Positions 4,823 through 8,215 of a stretch of DNA of 8,215 bases are shown in pieces. The translations under genes were made by a program, and so were the position numbers. Numbering within the stretch: position 1 is the first letter of the stretch; every line of letters starts with the position of its first letter. The notes under the pieces are model-generated. The model made no database searches, had not been told where the DNA came from, and worked only from the letters and a program-made list of their open reading frames with translations. This stretch comes from Flavobacteriales bacterium (GTDB taxonomy: Bacteria > Bacteroidota > Bacteroidia > Flavobacteriales_D > Crocinitomicaceae), in NCBI GenBank assembly GCA_947461185.1, contig CANHJY010000075.1, positions 1 through 8,215 on the forward strand, in the 5' to 3' direction.

Positions 4823-7800
4823 CTATTGACCGATGCCTGCTCCTAATGGTAAAGACATTGGTGTAGTTGGCTTTTGTGCTGGTTGTTTATCCTCTTTATA
4901 TCCATAATATACAGCCATAGCATCAGTATATATCTGTATTTCGAACATCATTGATTCATATCTACCCATAGCGCCATTCGATTTCTTGTTATCATCAAAC
5001 TTAGACTGCTCTTTTAAATCCCCAATCATTTGCGGGATGGTTTTCTGTAATAAACCAGAAATAAATTTAGATGTTCGTGTTGCAAGGGCACCTTTTGGTT
5101 GACCGTAAGTTGCGTCAAGAGCTATCTCATTCATTTTATAATAGGCATCCATTGCGGCATAAAAATCAGAAATATTATCACCCTTAGCAGCAATTCGAAC
5201 ATCGGTATTTGCGTGATAGTTCATAATGGACTCCAACTGATCAGCTAAAGTTTTTCCTAACTTTTCTGCTGCCAACTTATCCCCTGCCATATATAAAGCT
5301 CGAACATAATTATGCAAAATACCATCAGAATAAGCTCGTAATTTTTGACCACCATAAGTATATTCTTCCTGTCCATCTTGAGAAGGCTCACCATAATCAA
5401 TAACAATTTCCGCAGGCATTACTTCTAATGATCTAAGTAACAGCTTACGTGCTTTCTCCTTGTATAATTTGGCATTAGTAGGTTCCATTTCTGACTTCTT
5501 TAAGAAATCCTCAGCTAACATAAAGAAGTGCATTCTGTATTGGCTGGTGTGCCTTCTTGTGTAATAATCTGTTAATACATCTGGATTAGACATCGCACCA
5601 TAAGTATAGGTTGGAATATCTTTGCCATCTGCACCTTTCTTTTGAAGTCCCATGATTAAATCATACATTTCATCGGTAAAACGATTATTTAAATCATTTA
5701 AAGGGCTCAATAGGAAGACCATACCGTGCTGCTTAACGTAACCTCTTTTGTATAGTGATCTTGCCAATTGAGAACCTCCGGGGCTTGAAAAATAAATTCC
5801 TCTCTCCCAATTGTTGTTGGCCAAGACATCCATCATCATCAGTTCCTCTCGAGATAAACGCTGAACATCTTGAAAATCAAGTGTTATTTTGTCCAAACAT
5901 TTGGACTGTTGATCAGCACGAATGACCCCTGATTTAACAGCATTTTTCGCATTAACAGGAACATTAAAATTAGATGTTGGGAAAATACGCATTGACTGCG
6001 ATCTTTTCTGACCTGGAACTGTCAATAGATTTTTATCATCTCGAACAAAAGCCATCGCATCATCAATGTCTACTGCACTCCAAGGCTTTTCAAAATCGAT
6101 GATCATTTTTTGTAGATTATCAGCTAGTTTAGGGTCTATTTGATACAATCCCATTTGCTCACCAGAACCTTGCAATATTTCAATAGCTGATCGATATTTA
6201 TTCAAAATAACATCACTTTTTGAAGTTCCTTTATTTGTTGTAAGATACTCTTTTAGCAACTGTAATTTAGATGCATTTTCAGGTTTTAATAAGCGAATAC
6301 CATCTGCCATCATCATAGCATTTTGATTAAAAATACTCAAGGCAGTATCGACTTCATTTTTGTTTGATGCAATTCTCAAATCGATAACCTTTTTCAGATA
6401 GGCATCATCAACACTAACATTTGGATTGGAAATAAGATCAATAATATCCATAAAGTAAGCCACATCGGAAGCACCAGCATACATCAAAATTTGATCTTCT
6501 GTAAACTTAATTGGCAAGGGTGCAGAACCAGAATTTGGATCGCCTGCTGTACTATTAATGCGCATTTTCATTTGATCAGTATACCAATCCGTCTGCATCA
6601 ATGATAAGTTACACACACGAACGTCTGTGCGCTTTCCTTCTACCTCTTGCATATACCATAATGGGAAGGTATCGTTGTCACCATTGGTAAATAGTATACT
6701 ATTTTTTGCACAAGAATTTAAATAATTAATAGCCAAATCATCAGCTGAGGTTTTTAAACTTCTATCGTGATCATCAAATCCTTGCATTCCCATAATTACG
6801 GGTGCAAAAAGTCCTAAAAATACAGCAACAAGCGCCGCTGCCCCGTTATTATTGACTACCCGTTTTAAACCTAACATTATTCCGAGTAGAACTAAAATTA
6901 TAGCGGCAATAAATAACCATGCAAAGGTATTCGGGAATGACATCACACTTTTGAAATCGAGAATTAAGAAAATCAATGCTCCAGAGCCCAAGGCCACAAA
7001 CAGGTTTTTGATATCTTTTTGAGAAAATTTCAGATAGGCATCATAAAGCGCATAAACGCCTATGCCAATCCACATAGCAAAGAAATAAAACGATCCAGCG
7101 TAGGCGTAATCTCTTTCTCTCGGCTCGAATGGCTTTTGATTTAAATAAACAACGATTGCCAATCCCGTGAAAAGAAATGCCAGAAGAACAACAAATGCAT
7201 CTTTAGGAGACCTGTAAAAGTGAAAAAGTAAACCGATGATTCCAAAAATCAAAGGAATGAAGAAAAATTTATTGTTAGAAGGATTTTCTTGAGTATAATA
7301 CGGCGCATTTTCCTGACTTCCGAGCCTTGCCTCATCAACAAGATTAAATCCTGACAACCAATTACCTCTCATCTCTCCTCCATGTCCTTGAATATCATTT
7401 TGTCTCCCTGCGAAATTCCACATGAAATATCTCCAATACATCCAATTTACCTGATAACTGAAAAAATAAGTCATGTTTTCACCAAATGTTGGTAACCTCA
7501 ACCCGTCCTTTCCTTTGGCTGTTTTTTGACCGTCATTTGGATCATAACCTGACCAATCCTTGTATTTTTCTACTTTTGGCCCCCAATCAATTGAGCCATC
7601 TCCACGCTGCTGCATATCAGAACTCCAATACATCCTTGGGAAAAACATGTTTTGTTCAAAGGTTGGTTCTGAATTTTCGCGAACTGAGGCATTTGACTCA
7701 TAATATTTTTCACTAACAGACCCTCCATTCTCGCTTGCATAATTTTTGGCCGCATCTTCGCTTTTAAAAGCTTTTAAATCCTTTCCTCCTTTGGTAACCA

Positions 7801-8215
7801 CAAATCGGCGCAAATAGAATGGGGAACGGCTTTTCCATTGATTACCTTTAGCCTCTTTAGAATTCCATGCAGGACCATAAAGAATTGGAGCGGAGCCATA
7901 TTGTTCACGCTTTAAGTAAGCATGAAGCGTTACCAAATTTTCAGGATCATTTTCATCTAATGGTGTATTGGCATTTGATCGAATAACAATGACTGCAAAC
8001 GAACCATAACCTATCATTAAAAGGATAAAGCCCATTGTTGCGTTATAAAGAATTTTCTTACCGTTTTTACGAGCATATCGAATAGTCCATATACATCCAA
8101 AGGTAAGCGCCACAAAAAAGAATATGGTACCTGAGAAAAAAGGCAAACCGAAAGAGTTAACAAAAAGTACTTCAACAGAAGAAGCCAATGAGATTGAACC
8201 AGGAATTACTCCTTC
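4823..8215 (-). CDS. DUF2723 family membrane protein (TMEM260-like, putative glycosyltransferase), 5' end beyond window
   Basis: The reading frame is open to the window edge, giving 1,130 visible residues beginning EGVIPGSISLASSVEVLFVN. Residue 10 is encoded by TTG (8188-8186) and is not the true start; the frame continues upstream without a stop, so the N-terminal DUF2723 core is missing. Numbering from the first visible residue, membrane segments are near 29-46, 60-79, 317-334, 340-358, 372-394, 405-423, 430-450 and 459-476. A large soluble loop (about 85-310) separates the second and third. The remaining 650 residues are soluble; they include the blocks QKPFEPRERDYAYAGS (360-375) and TNGDNDTFPLWY (510-521), familiar from Bacteroidota homologues. 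DUF2723 is related to eukaryotic TMEM260, a protein O-mannosyltransferase, so glycosyl transfer from a lipid-linked donor is plausible but inferred. The gene ends one base before the deacetylase start, so the two are co-transcribed. The stop is TAG. Confidence 0.87.
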   Translation of the reverse strand, partial: EGVIPGSISLASSVEVLFVNSFGLPFFSGTIFFFVALTFGCIWTIRYARKNGKKILYNATMGFILLMIGYGSFAVIVIRSNANTPLDENDPENLVTLHAYLKREQYGSAPILYGPAWNSKEAKGNQWKSRSPFYLRRFVVTKGGKDLKAFKSEDAAKNYASENGGSVSEKYYESNASVRENSEPTFEQNMFFPRMYWSSDMQQRGDGSIDWGPKVEKYKDWSGYDPNDGQKTAKGKDGLRLPTFGENMTYFFSYQVNWMYWRYFMWNFAGRQNDIQGHGGEMRGNWLSGFNLVDEARLGSQENAPYYTQENPSNNKFFFIPLIFGIIGLLFHFYRSPKDAFVVLLAFLFTGLAIVVYLNQKPFEPRERDYAYAGSFYFFAMWIGIGVYALYDAYLKFSQKDIKNLFVALGSGALIFLILDFKSVMSFPNTFAWLFIAAIILVLLGIMLGLKRVVNNNGAAALVAVFLGLFAPVIMGMQGFDDHDRSLKTSADDLAINYLNSCAKNSILFTNGDNDTFPLWYMQEVEGKRTDVRVCNLSLMQTDWYTDQMKMRINSTAGDPNSGSAPLPIKFTEDQILMYAGASDVAYFMDIIDLISNPNVSVDDAYLKKVIDLRIASNKNEVDTALSIFNQNAMMMADGIRLLKPENASKLQLLKEYLTTNKGTSKSDVILNKYRSAIEILQGSGEQMGLYQIDPKLADNLQKMIIDFEKPWSAVDIDDAMAFVRDDKNLLTVPGQKRSQSMRIFPTSNFNVPVNAKNAVKSGVIRADQQSKCLDKITLDFQDVQRLSREELMMMDVLANNNWERGIYFSSPGGSQLARSLYKRGYVKQHGMVFLLSPLNDLNNRFTDEMYDLIMGLQKKGADGKDIPTYTYGAMSNPDVLTDYYTRRHTSQYRMHFFMLAEDFLKKSEMEPTNAKLYKEKARKLLLRSLEVMPAEIVIDYGEPSQDGQEEYTYGGQKLRAYSDGILHNYVRALYMAGDKLAAEKLGKTLADQLESIMNYHANTDVRIAAKGDNISDFYAAMDAYYKMNEIALDATYGQPKGALATRTSKFISGLLQKTIPQMIGDLKEQSKFDDNKKSNGAMGRYESMMFEIQIYTDAMAVYYGYKEDKQPAQKPTTPMSLPLGAGIGQ

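Noticed and set aside
7486..7755. Short ORFs on both strands inside the DUF2723 gene
   Set aside because: They lie within a long conserved coding frame and resemble no protein family.
8186..8188. TTG as the start of the DUF2723 protein
   Set aside because: The frame stays open to the window edge with family-like sequence (EGVIPGSIS) before it, so the gene begins outside the window.

Overview
The window reads as chromosomal DNA of a member of the Bacteroidota, most likely Flavobacteriales or a close relative. Two protein families largely confined to that phylum in bacteria are present (DUF2480 and the long DUF2723 membrane proteins). The DNA is AT-rich, the tRNA gene does not encode its CCA end, start codons lack clear Shine-Dalgarno sequences, and one upstream region carries an exact TAnnTTTG promoter box typical of the phylum. 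These assignments come from recognising sequence patterns; no database search was run.

Layout, left to right. Positions 1-70 hold a tRNA-Phe(GAA) that lacks its first three bases at the window edge, followed by a strong hairpin (73-104) that can terminate transcription from both sides. Next is a divergent pair: a small XRE-type helix-turn-helix regulator on the minus strand (150-512) and a large exported repeat protein on the plus strand (623-3259). Their 110-bp shared upstream region carries a 21-bp-spaced direct repeat and a 17-bp inverted repeat that look like operators. The large protein is a signal peptide followed by about 32 tandem units of roughly 25 residues resembling DUF4116, with very similar DNA between some units. 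A 438-bp gene-free stretch (3260-3697) follows; part of it looks like a degraded dispersed repeat.

The right half looks like a conserved Bacteroidota block. A DUF2480 gene (3698-4204, plus) converges on a polysaccharide deacetylase gene (4201-4821, minus), the two stop codons sharing the tetramer TTAA. The deacetylase lies one base downstream of a large DUF2723 membrane protein gene (4823-8215, minus) whose 5' end runs off the window. The last two are almost certainly co-transcribed and probably act in cell-envelope glycan or glycoprotein metabolism.

The most distinctive and least understood part is the regulator plus exported DUF4116-like repeat protein. The sequence supports a regulated, exported alpha-helical repeat protein that is expanding by unit duplication, but it does not reveal its function.
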